From Physcia stellaris (taxonomy: Eukaryota; Ascomycota; Lecanoromycetes; Caliciales; Physciaceae), in NCBI GenBank assembly GCA_018902385.1, contig JABSSW010000082.1, positions 44,401 through 108,400 of the forward strand: 64,000 nt of DNA, read 5' to 3'. The notes below the pieces were generated by a model. That model searched no databases. It was not told the DNA's origin and saw only the letters and a program-made list of their open reading frames with translations. This document shows positions 10,774 to 23,837 of the stretch, piece by piece. The translations under genes and the position numbers were made by a program. Within the stretch, counting starts at the first letter, position 1, and every line of letters starts with the position of its first letter.

Positions 10774-11956
10774 TCACGTAACCAAAAAGCCCAGCAATAG
10801 CACCACAACAACAGCATTGAGCGAACCTGCAGCCCACAGCCTTGTCGAGACGGTGGAGCCTGTGAAGGGCGCACTGGTTGAGTTGAGAGTATTCACGGAC
10901 GGACTTGTCGGTCTGGTCGTAGTTGCGTTGACAGGGTTCACAGAAGGTGATGTAATATTGCTCGGATAACCACAGGCACTTTCGACTTTGGGCTCCTGAC
11001 CACCGACTGGGCCACACAGACGCTTGGAGATAAACGAAAGTACTAGATTCGAGGTTTGTCAGTGCGAGCAATGTGACCACCAGGCTTCGACATCTTTTCC
11101 AAACCTAAGGAAGCTCAAGAAGGCCAGAAGGCCCATGGAAAAAAAGAATACTATGCTGCAAAGATGGAATCCATACCCTGAAGATCCTCGAGCCCACAGC
11201 TTGAGAGGTAGCAAGGTCCGATCACGTTTTGCACGGCCGGACAGCGGCAGGCACACTCACGGTCAGCTTCGCCACTGCAGCCACCGGCTGCGAGCCCAGG
11301 GAGAACACAGTGTTGCTGCGACATTGCGATTAGCTGTCAGTATTGTTCTTTGGTATTGTGTAGAGAGAGGCCCTAAACTCACGGCACACTCTGGCAAGTC
11401 CTGCAATTTAGTCGGATCCCGTGTGGCGAGCGCAGCTTGGGCTGCGACAGTCGCAGAAGATATCGCGGAGGCAACCGCTGGCTGCAGCGAGGAAGTTGTT
11501 TCGTAAACGGAGGCGCAGCGATTAGCATCCAGGTTCTCGGCGCCTTTGAGAGCATGTGTTAGTCTGCTCTTCCCGTGGCTATTCCTTGCGACTCTTACTT
11601 GAAAAGTCACCGTCGCTACATGTAAGCACGTAGCAAGAGCTGACATTACTACGGCTTGTCGGACTGCACTCGCATGCGGGATTAGGCTGATTAGGGCAGT
11701 TCGCTGGATATCCGGCACTGACACTGCGAAGGCAGTCGCGCTAAATACCATTGCATCAGTTCTCTTACCTACTCTATGGATTCGAGAACTGAAAGATTAC
11801 CGCGCATTGTGGATAGCTAGAGAATCGCGATCCAATGCCAAAGCCAGCTGTTCCCGGATCATGGATGAGCTCCATCATGTATGGATCAGTCATTTGACAA
11901 GATATTCCACAGATGAAGCATGCGGACGCTATGTGAAGAAAAAGATATGCAAGCAT
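10774..11956 (-). CDS. GPI-anchored protein with two CFEM domains
   Basis: Five exons on the minus strand (11956-11801, 11740-11599, 11543-11383, 11315-11177, 11042-10774) give 288 residues; introns are 60, 55, 67 and 134 bp. Residues 1-20 are a signal peptide. CFEM 1 spans 51-109 with all eight cysteines (51, 55, 67, 75, 77, 88, 93, 109). CFEM 2 spans 152-209 (152, 156, 166, 174, 176, 188, 193, 209) plus an extra Cys at 178. In CFEM 2 the Asp three residues before the fourth cysteine, which binds haem iron in Candida Csa2-type proteins, is present (Asp171); in CFEM 1 it is Asn72. A Ser/Thr-rich stretch and a hydrophobic end (LNAVVVVLLLGFLV) predict a GPI anchor. Such proteins sit in the cell wall and act in haem uptake, adhesion or host signalling. 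Confidence 0.82.
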
Positions 11957-13478
11957 TGTCGAATCTACTATCGGCTAATATTGCTGGGTAGAGGTGCAAC
12001 AGTCAGGATCTAAAAGTCTTTTCTTTCACGGAGAACGAATCGATAGTCCATCAAGGAGCCTTAAAAGATCCAGCAGATTCAACGTCATAGCACAGCTCTT
12101 CGATCTGCCTTCCCCTCAACTGATGTGCCAGATACTAGTACTTCGGTGGTTCGAAGCGAACATGCGCGCAACTACTTGGTGCGGATAAAGGACAGAGATC
12201 TCGGACCCCTGACTTATGTATGTACGAGGTACGCTGGATTACCTTGGAGTGGATTCCAATTCCTAGCGTGTCTAGGTATTCCTCGTACCCGGACCCGCCT
12301 CAGCAGGTCGCTGGGTTTTGCATTTTTGGGCGGACGCACGCGACTCGGGGTGAGTGTGTGTGACTAGTCATGGTTAAGTTCAACACAGACCTGTTGTAGA
12401 GACAAGAACAAGACTGGTCCAAAAATGAGCTCCTGGACGAGCATAATGTTGCTTACCGCGATTAACATTCTTTCATGGTTTCTGGTGCTTTTGAAATCAT
12501 GAGAGCCAACAGTATCTGGCCCCATCGCCTCTCAATCGGTGACTGCAACTACGCGAATCCTTTAGCGACGTCATGATCGAGACTGGTACCGTAACTTCCA
12601 GGTGGAACTAAACTCCATGCTTTGTGGTCTCTTCGCCAACCATCCTTCCTCCAAGGTAGAGGAAAACAGCAATCATACAAGATCAAGGTTGTCCCAAATC
12701 TGTGTCGTGAGATTCTTTTCCTCCTCTTACCAAAGCAATCTAGAACGCTGCATGTTTCATATCAAATCAGCCTAGATCCAAGTGATTGTCAGACACGACC
12801 ACGGAAATTCTTCAGCAATGGGCGCTCTTGAATCGTCGCATACCAATACGCTCAGGTTGTAAAGACGTTTTGCGACACTGCAACTTACGAGCCTAGTAAA
12901 TCTGACTTTGCAACTCTTGAGGATGCTCCGCTGTGATCGAGTGACAGTCAGCAGCGCGATCCGACAAAGAAAGCCCGCGCAATTCCCAGATAAGCATTTA
13001 CCATGTACACCGAGGTTTGATTGATGCTCCGCAACTGGCACCAAAGCCTGTAACTATTTACGGAGCGTTACATTTGAATCGAAAGATTGCGAAAAGAGTT
13101 TGCAAAAGAGTGTGCAGCAAGGATTCCGCGTCAGAGATTGGAATCTTCTGATAAGGGATTGCAGAATGAGAGTGAGCTGTACGATTGGATCTTCGATAGA
13201 ACACCATCCAAGTTTAATAAAGCCAAGCGAGAAGCAGATAAAAAGAACTCGAGAGGAGGTTTCGACGACTATAGCTATGTGTACGATAGTATGTTCATTG
13301 GTAGTGAATGTGAGGCTTAGGGGGGTTTGCCCCCTGGCCTCTGGTGTGACTGAATGCTTGAAGCTCTGCGAGTTCATACATCATGAGGTGGCTAATCACT
13401 CCCCGGTATTCGAATCCGTACCAGATGGTATCGCGGTCCGGCTTAACCCTTGGGGATAGAGTCCACGTAACATCACCT
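11957..13478. other. Long stretch without a supported gene
   Basis: Short frames only. The plus-strand frame 13087-13320 encodes a charged 77-residue peptide (contains ESELYDWIFDRTPSKFNKAK) that looks more protein-like than its neighbours, but it has no signal peptide, domain or splice partner. The left part should hold the CFEM gene promoter. Confidence 0.4.
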
Positions 13479-14461
13479 TTACCACTGAATTACCTTTTCA
13501 TGTTGCCAGAACTCCCCAGTTGTACCATCAATATTCCCCAACGCCAGGAGTACCGGTGTTCGAGCGCCTTCATCGACCGTCTTAGCACCTCGACCCTTTG
13601 TCATGTCCGTGACCACAAATCCGGGACAGCAGCTGTTGATCAGTACCTTTCCCCCTTCCGCTTTGTTTTGATGCGCAATCGCTCTTGTCATCCCGGTAAT
13701 GCCACTCTTACTAACAGCATAGGCTGCGCTGGGCCATCCTTTCTCTTTCTCGTTACCGTCCTTTACTGCGGCGGCGAACGCTTCCATCAGCTTTGTAATA
13801 TCGTCGGTAGTCTTGGAGGAGGCAAACGCGTTGCGGATGGCATCTGAATACTTGGAATTGAGGTGACCGCTCATGCTGGAGACGTTCACGAGTCGCCCTC
13901 CATCCCGGATAAGAGGAAGTAGGGAGCGGGTAGCGGTGAGTGTGCCGTAATAATTGCATTGTAGGGTTTCTTTGACGACATCGTTGTCTGTACTATCGAA
14001 TGAGCAGTCTAGTTCATGTTCGCTCTCGCAGGGTCTGTACCAAAGCCATTCAGCGCGATCCCGGCATTGTTGACGACCATGTCGATGCCCTCTGGGTGTT
14101 CTTTTTGCAGAAACGAGGCAAAAGCCTTGATGCTGTGCGGCTTGGATATGTCTAGCCCGTGATACTTGATTGTGACCAAACCCCCGTCGTCCCCCAATGC
14201 TTTGGCTTTTTTCAACCGCGCGTCATCTTGTAGGGTCTTGACCGCTTCTTGGCCTCTGCCAGAATCGCGCGCAGTGAGATAGATGAGGAAGGGGCCGTTG
14301 TTGAAGGAGGAGGAGGAATAGTCTAATGCGAGGTTGCGGACGATAGCGAGACCTTGATCAAGGATTAGACCACTTCGAAGAGTGACTGAGAGAAATGCCC
14401 CATGCTGCTCACCAATACCCTTGTTGGCTCCTGTCACAGCGGCAACTCTAGCGAAAGCCAT
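13479..14461 (-). CDS. Short-chain dehydrogenase/reductase, carbonyl reductase type
   Basis: Three exons on the minus strand (14461-14413, 14352-14041, 13987-13479) give 289 residues. Introns are 60 bp (GTGAGC...CAAG) and 53 bp (GTACAG...ACAG), and both joins keep frame. Motifs in order: cofactor loop TGANKGIG at 10-17, NNAG after the fourth strand, NVSSMSG with Ser157/158, and the catalytic pair Tyr210/Lys214 in YAVSKSG, followed by CCPGFVVTDM. This is the classical SDR arrangement, and the long insert before the active-site Tyr is typical of CBR1-like enzymes, which reduce carbonyl groups with NADPH in the cytosol. The substrate is unknown. The gene ends about 570 bp from the AT-rich island but shows no lesion. 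Confidence 0.88.
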
Positions 14462-15019
14462 ATAGTCTGAAGCGTGGAAGACAGCTGATAGCCGTGCGAC
14501 TGAAGATTATGAGAGGCATCCTGAAGAGGGGTGGCAAGGAAAACGTCGTAGTACTGAAGGAAGCGCAAAGTCCATCGTAATCTTGGCGCCAAGAGCTCCT
14601 CCCTGTTTCGCTTGCATCTTAGGCCATCAACAATCAACATCACGACACACTTTTATATCTATGCCTTTCGTCAGAAGGACTCGCTGAGCATAGAATCTCA
14701 ATAAGTTATACCATCTCAAGCGCCCGTTAGTCGTCGCTATTGTACAAGCATGTGACCAGGAACCCTCTTTTCTTCGGAAGAAAATTTGTAATCTTACTAT
14801 CATTTACGTCATCCATCAATCCGTCATAATGTACAAGGGCTGCAGCTTGGGGGCTCTGGATGAATGCAACAAAGAGCGCTATGGTAATAGCTATCAGACT
14901 ATTACGCGGTGACAGTTGAAGGATCGTACTTACGTCTGTTCCAATAGGACTTTGGCCGTATGTTGGTGGGTTTCTTGAAAGCGCATTATTGGCTGTATCC
15001 GAAGCCAACAATACTGCTC
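14462..15019. other. Intergenic up to the transposon insertion
   Basis: An open frame on the minus strand (14727-15062) runs across the target duplication and into the transposon terminus, so it is not credible as a gene. Base composition is normal until about 15,060. Confidence 0.6.
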
Positions 15020-15028
15020 GCTTTCTAA
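15020..15028. repeat. Target site duplication, left copy (GCTTTCTAA)
   Basis: The nine bases GCTTTCTAA directly precede the left inverted terminus and recur exactly, in the same orientation, directly after the right terminus at 26338-26346. A 9-bp duplication is what Mutator-like elements make on insertion. Confidence 0.85.
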
Positions 15029-15066
15029 CGGGATGTCTAGAGGGCGCGAGGTAGAACCGCAACGCG
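15029..15066 (+). repeat. Left terminal inverted repeat of the MULE (outer 38 bp)
   Basis: Begins cgggatgtctagagggcgcg and is the reverse complement of 26300-26337 with three differences, all transitions. The outermost 25 bases are identical. This outer part still contains GG, CT and AG steps, unlike the mutated interior that starts within tens of bases. Confidence 0.88.
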
Positions 15067-15459
15067 AGATTGATGATTAAGCATCATCTCATCTAATTTT
15101 GATGAACGACCTCATTTATTTGAACGAAGACATCGTTCGTCAACGATTTCGTCGTCGACGCATCTCGCTGTCGTCATATTTCTGTATAGAATTCATGATG
15201 TTGAGAGACAAGATTTCGCTTCGTTGATTTAATTTATGAATTTTAATTTATGATAAATGTCGAATCAACAATGCGTTTTTGTTGTGATTTTTTGTTTTTC
15301 ATTTTTTTCGTTTGCACGTCTCGTAAATTCGTTTTGTTTTTTTTTCGAATAAATTGTTTCGTCGTGATTTCAAAAGTAACATCTCGTTGACGTCGAATTT
15401 TCGATTGATGCGATTTCGATTTTCATTTTTTGAATTCAATCATTTTTTTTGTTTTGATC

Positions 15460-15626
15460 AACGTCTTGATCGATAAAATATAACATTTCGAAAATTTTCA
15501 TTTTTTTTCGTTTTCACGATTCAATTTTATCATTATTCACAATGTTATCACGATGATTCATTATCGTTTCGTAAACATTGCGTTTGTTTGTAATCATTTG
15601 ATCATTCAATCGTATATTTTTTTACA
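15460..15626 (+). repeat. 167-bp direct repeat, left copy (candidate 5' LTR)
   Basis: Starts aacgtcttgatcgataaaat and recurs in the same orientation at 23225-23391 with about six differences, all C/T or A/G. The Gypsy coding relic lies between the copies. This fits a short or partly preserved LTR; no matching 5-bp target duplication was found directly outside the copies, so the LTR limits are uncertain. Confidence 0.65.
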
Positions 15627-16028
15627 ATTTTGAATCGTTTAAATTTTCGTGAACGATTGTTCGATCAAATGATATCATTTAAAATTTCGAAAACATTTGT
15701 TGTCATTGCGTTCGTGATTCGAAACAATATCGTCATTTCGTTTCAACAATCATCATTCGACAACACGATCGTGAAATCGTTTTAATTTGAAATCGATCAA
15801 CGAAACGAATTGATTTCAATTCATGAAAATTCATCAAACGACGAACGCATTGTTGTTGTTTTTCGCGTGTCGTTTCGACGTATTATCGTCGTTTCAACGA
15901 ACGTCGACGATTTCGAATTCGATAATCAAATTAATTACGCAAACAATTGACGAACAATTCAAACGATAATTGAAAAAAAACGAAAAACAAACGTGAATAT
16001 AAATTGTTTTTGAAAAAAAACGTTTCGA

Positions 16029-16185
16029 TATTTTTTCTTAAAACGTAATATTTATTTCAAATTTGATCATTTTAAAAAAAAATCAAATCAAAAATTTTCA
16101 AATTCAAATTCAAATTCAATTCAAAGTTTGATTTGCAAAACAAATTTCAAATTCAAAATTTCAAATTTGATTCGATTTTCGAAAA
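16029..16185 (+). repeat. About 160-bp dispersed repeat, inverted relative to 24842-25010
   Basis: Begins tattttttcttaaaacgtaa and continues with runs of caaattcaaattt. The reverse complement is found at 24842-25010, inside the MULE transposase relic. It is probably a small non-autonomous element that inserted more than once, in opposite orientations. Confidence 0.6.
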
Positions 16186-19100
16186 AACGAAATTTCGAAA
16201 AAACGAAATTCAATTCGCGTTGTTGAAAAAAAACGAAAACGTTCACAAACGTTTTTCAATAACGAAAACGACGATGACAATAACGACAACGAAAAATTTC
16301 GTAATAAATTTATTTCGAAACGTTCGCGTTTTCGACGAATTATCGAATTCAAATTCAAAAATTTATTCATTTACAACGTCAAAAATATTAAAAAATTTCA
16401 ATCGTGAATTCGAAACGTCGTGTGAATTTTCGACGCAAATTTTAATTATTTTTTCAAACGTCGTATCAAAATCGTTTGAACGCAACAATTTTTTGATGCG
16501 ATTTCAATCGAATTATGAAAATCGCATCAGAAAATCAATCAATATCGAAAAAAATTGATGATGACGTGATCGTATTTTTCGAAATTTTTTCATAACGATG
16601 TCGAATTTTTGAAATTCGTCGTTTTGATGTGAATCAAAAATACAATAATGTTAAACAAAAAAAAAACGATAAATGAATTCGCGACGCATTTCGAATCGTT
16701 GAAAACAAAATTGAACGTCATCGAAAATATCAAACGAAACAAATTTTTTTATGATTTGAACGATATTTTACGAAAAATTATCATTTTCGACGCAATTTCG
16801 TCGACGATTCGTCAAAAAATTTTGATCAAAATCGTCAATGCGAAACGATCGTCATTTTATCAAAAATTTTCAAAACGTTTTCGATTTTCGCAAATTTTTC
16901 GTTCGAAAATCGTGAACGTCAAAAAAACAAAAATTTCGTCAAAAATGATTTTTTGCGCAATTTGATAAAACGAAAAATCAATTTGATAAAAACAAAAAAA
17001 ACGACGTCGATTCGTCGACGAAAAAAAATCGAAATTGTTACAATTGCGATGAATCGAAACATAAAAAAAAATTGTTTTTATTCAAAAAAAAAACAATCGT
17101 CGACGTTAATGCGATTCGCAAAAATAAAAACAAAACATTTTCAAAATTTATCGAAATCAAAAATGATTCGAAAAATTGAAAAAATTTGTTGCGATAATCG
17201 TCGTTGTCGTGACGAATTTACACAAAATTCAATCAAATGACATATTCATTCGCGTCAACGTCAATATTTTTGAAAAATAACAATCGCAAATGAATTTCAT
17301 GAATTCGATCGTTAACATAAATTGCATTTCGAAATCGTTGACGAAAAAATGAAATTTGCAAAATATCGACGAAACGTTCATAAAAATGAATAATTTCGAT
17401 GTTGAAAACAAATTTTTCATTAACACGTATCAAATGAAAATAAACGTACGTGATAACAAAAATAATTTTTTCATTTCAATACAAAAATTTTATTCATTTC
17501 AAAATTTGATGTATTTTTTGATAATGAATTTTTCATGAATAATGAAAAACAATTCACATGTACATTGATTCACGATGACGTGACGTTACACAATCAAAAA
17601 AAATCGATTGAAATTAAACATTTTCGAAAATTTCACGATAATGTTGAACGATAACATCATTTCAATATATGCGTTGATATATATCATACGAAAAAACGAC
17701 AAAACGTCGATCGAAATTTCGAACGAATTACAAACATTCGAAAATGTGTTTTTTTTTAAATCGACGATCACGTTTTTTTCGCACGACGAACACGATCATG
17801 TCATTGATTTAATGTCGAACAAATTTTCGTTTTTCGAATTTCTGTACAATATGTTTCAAAAAAAATTAAAAATTTTTCAAAAATATATTCGCGAAAATTT
17901 TGCGTTGAATCGTATCAAATATTCGATTGTCGATATTAATGCGTCGATATTATTCATTTTCAAAAAAAATGAAAATTTAAAATTTTGCGTAAATTACAAA
18001 AATTTGAATGCGATCACAATCAAAAACAAAATTTCATTATCGTTGATTGATGAAACATTGAATCGTTTAATAAACGTCGCGTATTTTATCAAATTAAATT
18101 TGAAAAACGCGTATTATCGTATAAAAATCAAAACGAATGACGAATGAAAAATCGCATTTCGAACACGATACGATTTTTTCGAATACGTCGTGATGTTTTT
18201 CGATTTTGTCAACGCGTCGACGATTTTTCAATCGTTCATAAACAAAATGTTTGCAAAATTGATAAACAAATTGTGTGTGTTGTTTTTAAACGACATTTTG
18301 ATTTATTTTCGAACGAAAAAAAAACATTGACGTCACGTAAAAACGATGTTTAAACGTTTTCGAAAATTCAATTTTTTCGTCAATTTGATCAAATGTCGAT
18401 TTATGCAAAAATTCATCGAATTTTTAAAATATATTATCAATAACAAAAAAATATTCATGAACATGAAAAAAGTAAATTCGATCAAATCATGATCGATTTT
18501 TGATAATTTCAAAAAATTGCAAATTTTTCTGAGATTCGCAAATTTTTATCGAAAATTCATCGTAAAATACGCGAAAATGTCGCGTTTACTGTTCGAATTA
18601 TTGAAAAATAACAAAAACGAAAAGCAAATCGACGAATTCATTTGAAACGACGAAACAATGAAAATTTTCAAAAAATTCATTCGCATGTTCATCGAAACGT
18701 TTATGTTAATGCATTTCGATTTCAATAATCGAACAATAATTGATATCGATGTTTCAAAATTCGTCATCGCAAAAATGATTTTGCAATTGATAAAAAATTT
18801 CGACATCGAAAATTAAACGCAATAACATTTCGTCGTTTTTTATTCAAAAAAAATGATATTTGTCGAAATTAAATATTCAACGCACGATCAAAAGTTGTTT
18901 GTCATCGTGAAAAATTTCAAACAATGACGTCATTATTTAAAAAATAATCAATTTACGATCATTGTAATATCGAATCATAACAATTTAAAATATTTCATGT
19001 TTATTACGTTTTTGAACAAACGACAAATCAAATGAATTTTATTGTTAAATGAATATGATTTCGAAATCAAATACAGAAATAAAAATTTGAATTCGACAAA

Positions 19101-20160
19101 CGAATCATTTCGACGTTCAAATTACGAAAACGAAAACGAAAACGAAAACGATAATATTTGTTTGTTCATATTGCAAAACAAATTTCGAAATATCGCAATT
19201 GCGAACATCGCGTTCTCAACGAAATCAAAACAATGCGAAAAAATTTTTGACGAAAAATTTTCAAAAAAAATTTTCAAAACGAAATTGTCGCGATATCGCA
19301 AACAATACGTCGAAAAAAAATTGTTGAAACGTGTGACAAAAAAAATTCGTACGAAAATTCATTTCAGAAATTTTTCAACAAAATTGAAAAATTGCAAATG
19401 TTCGACAATGAATGCGTAAAACGTCGCGCGTTCATACGAAACGACAGAAAATTTAAAAATTGAACATTAAATTCGAACAATATTTTACGATATTGATATG
19501 TTGTATATGTATCAAATGAAACAAATTTAAAAATCGAAATTTTGCGACGTTGTCACGACGATTTTTTTGCGAAACATTTCGAAATTGAAAAAATCGTTGA
19601 TTTCATTCAACGAAAATTTTATTGAATGTACATGCGAAAAAACATCGAAAAATACATCAAAAAATGCGCGATATGTCAAAAAACAAAAATTCATCATCAT
19701 CGTTTTTACGAAAAATTGTCGAAATTGTCGATGTCGACAAAATCATGAAAAAAAATTATCATTGATATGATCACAAAATTTTCATTCAATAAATGACACA
19801 AAAAAATTTACGATTCGATCATGATAATAATAAATCGATATATCAAAATAACGATTTACGTTTCGATCAAATTCATCATGAAAACAAACGAAATGTGTGA
19901 TTTGTTTTTCGACGACGTTTTTTTGAAATATAATTCGTCGAAAAACATAATTTCAAATCGTGAATTTTTGTTTACAAGTAATTTCTGATCAACATTGTGT
20001 TATCATGCGAAAATTAAACGCAAACTTAATATCGTTTTTCATTCACAAACAAATGATCAAACAAAAAAACAAAATCAATTTTTTGAATATTATTTGCAAT
20101 GTTTTTGCAATCACAAACAAAACAATTGAATTTCGTTGTTGTTAATGATCGTTTTCGTAT
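16133..20160 (+). pseudogene. Ty3/Gypsy gag-pol relic
   Basis: Pieces in order across all frames. A Gag-like capsid segment lies at about 16648-16965, followed by a CCHC-knuckle remnant near 17036 (CYNCDE then His, frame lost before the last Cys). Reverse transcriptase is at 17608-18330, with FCVNYKNLNAITIKNK for the usual VDYR-x-LN box, FIKLNLKNAYYRIKIK for the first catalytic block and FLNDILIYF for the YLDD box. The RNase H end is near 19042-19150 (LNEYDFEIKYRNKNLN), and the integrase HHCC finger is near 19600-19760, ending in IDMIT. The catalytic Asp residues of RT read Asn, explained by AG to AA changes. An expected Trp in integrase reads TGA. Confidence 0.85.
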
Positions 20161-23100
20161 ACAATTGCGCGAAACACGCGTTTATTGAATTAATTTCGTT
20201 TGAAATTTTGTTCGAATACATTTCAAATTTCAATTTCAAATTCGATTTTGTTTAACAAAACATTTCGACGACGAAACAAAAATTTCAAAATTTGTTCGAT
20301 AAACAAAAAAAATTACAAAAAAATTTGAAACACAATAATGAAACGCAAAAAAAATGAATCAACAAAAAAACATTCGCGAAAACATACAATGTAAAAAACA
20401 AAATCATATTGTCGATCAAAAATTTAAAACAAATGCGATCAAAAAAAAATTGTTCGACAAATACATCGAATTTTTTGAAATTGAAAACGTTGTCGACACG
20501 CAAATTTATCGTTTAAAATTGTCATTCAAATAACGCATTCATTCAATATTTCACGTGTTTTTATTCGAAAAATATCATATCAACGAATTCACAAAATCGT
20601 TTGCGAAAATAATTTTGATAAACGATCACGAAAAATGAAAAATAAAAAAAATTTTCGACGTGAAAAAAAAATGTTTCGATATTTGATTTGCTGAAAAAAA
20701 TATTCATCAATGATAATAAATGAATTAAAAAAAAAATTTGAATAACGTCGACGAAACGTTGACGACGTTCAAGCGAAAACGTGTCGAAATTCAATTGTCA
20801 TTTTTCGTCAAAAAAAAACGATCGTTCAAGCGAAATTTTGCAAAATCAAATTTGAAATTCAAAAAAAAAACGACGATTTGTAACAAAAAAAACGCAAAAT
20901 GCGAATTTTTTTACAATAAATTGTTTCATATGTAATAAAGTCAATAAAATTCATTTTTTTAATAATCGTGTCGTTGCATTGAATATGTACAAATGATTAA
21001 TAAACATGTTAAAATTATCAATTAATTTTTTCATGCGATGTTTTTTCAATTCGTCGTCGTTTTTATGTTAAAAAAATCACAAATCAAAATTTGTGAATTA
21101 CAATAAGCATCGTTTTGAATTTTATTTTCGTTTTTATCGTATCGATTTTTTCGATTGATTACGATTTGTTCGATTTTAATAAAAATAATGTTCAAAAACG
21201 ATTATCACGTTTATTCGACGTTGTTGTCGTCGAAATTCATGATTTCAACATCAATCGAAATTTGATTTTCATTTTTTTTTTCATTCGAAAAATTCGCGAA
21301 ACGCATAATTGAAAAATTTTCATTGACGCGAAACGAATCGATCATAAAACGTAAAATTTGATTGATGTTGACGAATCGAAATTTCAAACGCAACAACAAA
21401 TTTTCAATAAAACAATGTTGATTTGATTTTTTTGTTGTGTAAAATGTTGTTGAATTTTTACAATCGTATTTTTTAAACGCAATTGCAAATTGAACATTAA
21501 ATTGTCGCGTTTGTGTTTTATTGCAATTGTCAAAATCGTCAAATGTTGTTGAATTCGACGAACATATTTAAAAAAAATTAACGTGCAAAATTTGCGAATC
21601 GACACGCACGTAAAACATTTGTCGTCATAAAACGATCGAAAATATTGCGCAAATTAACGCGATTAATTGAAAACGCAAAATATATATTTCATGTTCAACA
21701 TCGTCAAGTTTGCATTTGACGCATTTCATACAACATTTTACACGAAACGTGTTCACAACACGTTTAAAAAATTACAAAAATTAATACACGAAATCACGAA
21801 ATCAAATCAAATTCACAGTTTTGATTTTGACGTTACGCGAAATCATTACGTGTTTCAATAACGACAATCAAAAAAAAAACAATAAATTTATTGTTGACAA
21901 TTTTGATATTGTACAAATTGTCAACGTCAACAAAACACAATTTAAACGCGAAAAACATTTTTATCAAATTGCTTCAAAATAATATTGAAAAAAAAAATGA
22001 AAAAATAATCGCAATGAATTTTTGTGTACGCGTCAAAACGTTAATCAAATATTTAACACATTCATCAAAACAAACGACGAACGCGATGAATCGCAAATGA
22101 AACGAAAAAAAATTATACAACGAACGCGACAAAACGTTTGTTTAACGACGACAAATTAATGTCGATTCGAACAATTGAAAATTAATTTTTTTCATTTCAT
22201 ATTGAAAACGTAACAATGAATAAAATCGTCGTCACGTTATCGATTCATGAATTACAATGAACATTTCATCATTTGAATTACAATAAACATTTGTCATTAA
22301 TAATGAAAATAAATCGTGTAAAAATAAAAATGAATAAAAATCAAAACAAGTTTATTTATATTCGAAATGACGCAAAAAAATCGTCATCAAAATGCAAATC
22401 GAAAAGCAAAAAAACAAAAAAACGATGTTCAAACGTCGATTCGAACGACAATTTCAAAAATAAAAATTTTTTCACTTTTGCGTTTTATTATTAAATTATT
22501 TGAACGATGACAAATAAAAATCAAATTGAAATTTTATTTTTTAATTTGACACGAGTAAATTATCACGCGTAAAATCAAATGACACGAATAAAACGTAAAA
22601 ACATCGTCATTAAAACAAAAAAGAAACGAAACAAAAAGCAAAAAAACATTGTTCAAAAATCGATTTGAACGATTATTTCTAAAATCAAGAAATTTTGATT
22701 TCAACGTTTTATCGTTAAATCATTTGAATCATACAAAAATTGATTTAAATTGTTTATTTTAATGTCAAAAAACAAAACGTGCTCGAAAATCAAAAATTAC
22801 ATTCAAAAAAATTTGAATTCGCAAAAAACAAACGTCGCAAAAACGTTTGTTTTCGTCTGTTCAACAAAAACAACAATGTATTGATGATTCGAGCAAATAT
22901 TGATTTGAACATATTCGTGTCGTGTATCATGAATGTCGTGATACATCGCAAATGACAATATCACGATTAACAAAAAAATTATCGCATGATCGCGAACATT
23001 AACATTAAAAATTACAAAAAAATTCTAATTGAAAATCGCGCAAGAATTGACGTCACACAAAAAATTATTTTCACGAAATCTTTTTAAACAAAAAAACTAA

Positions 23101-23224
23101 AAAATCGAATGAATTACACGCAAAAAAAATATCGACGATTTGATTCTGAAAATCAAAATTTAAAAAAAAAAAACAATTGTCATGTCATGTCAAAATCGTC
23201 AAACACGTTAATTTGATCGAATTT
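20161..23224. other. Hypermutated AT-rich sequence, nothing readable
   Basis: It lies between the integrase relic and the right direct repeat. It probably holds the remaining 3' part of the Gypsy element and perhaps further insertions, but no domain could be recognised on either strand. Confidence 0.4.
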
Positions 23225-23391
23225 AACGTCTTGATCGATAAAATATAACATTTCGAAAATTTTCATTTTTTTTCGTTTTCACGATTCAATTCTATCATTA
23301 TTCACAGTGTTATCACGATGATTTATCATCGTTTCGTAAACATTGCGTTTGTCTGTAATCATTTGATCATTCAATCGTATATCTTTTTACA
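23225..23391 (+). repeat. 167-bp direct repeat, right copy (candidate 3' LTR)
   Basis: Partner of 15460-15626, same length and orientation. The few differences are transitions, as expected from the hypermutation of the island. Confidence 0.65.
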
Positions 23392-23837
23392 TTAACGAAA
23401 GTTTCGTGAATAAAAATGACGTTTTTCGTGAAAATTTCGATTTGATTAATTAAAACGTCACGAACTTTTTTGAACAATCGTTCATAAAAAGTTTGTTGAT
23501 CGATCGTATTTCGAACGAATCGATTTTTGTTTTTGTTGTGATTGATGTTTTCGTCATCGAAATCGAAATTTATTGCATCATCGTAATAACGAGATTGTCA
23601 ATCATCAATATTTGTTTCGAAATCGTTTAATTTTCAGCGAAAATATAACAAAATTACAAATATTGAAAAAATTTTCAAAATCGTTCGAAAAAAATAATGA
23701 ACGTGTTTGCAAAATAAATCGTAACGAACAACAAAAATGCAATTACATGATTTTGAAACGATTTTTTTTTCATTTGAATTAATACGTTCGATCATTTCAA
23801 CGATCGTTATTCATTCGAAATTTATCGTTTTCATGAT

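Noticed and set aside
14727-15062. 111-codon minus-strand frame with a hydrophobic stretch
   Set aside because: It runs through the target duplication and into the transposon terminus, so it was created or extended by the insertion.
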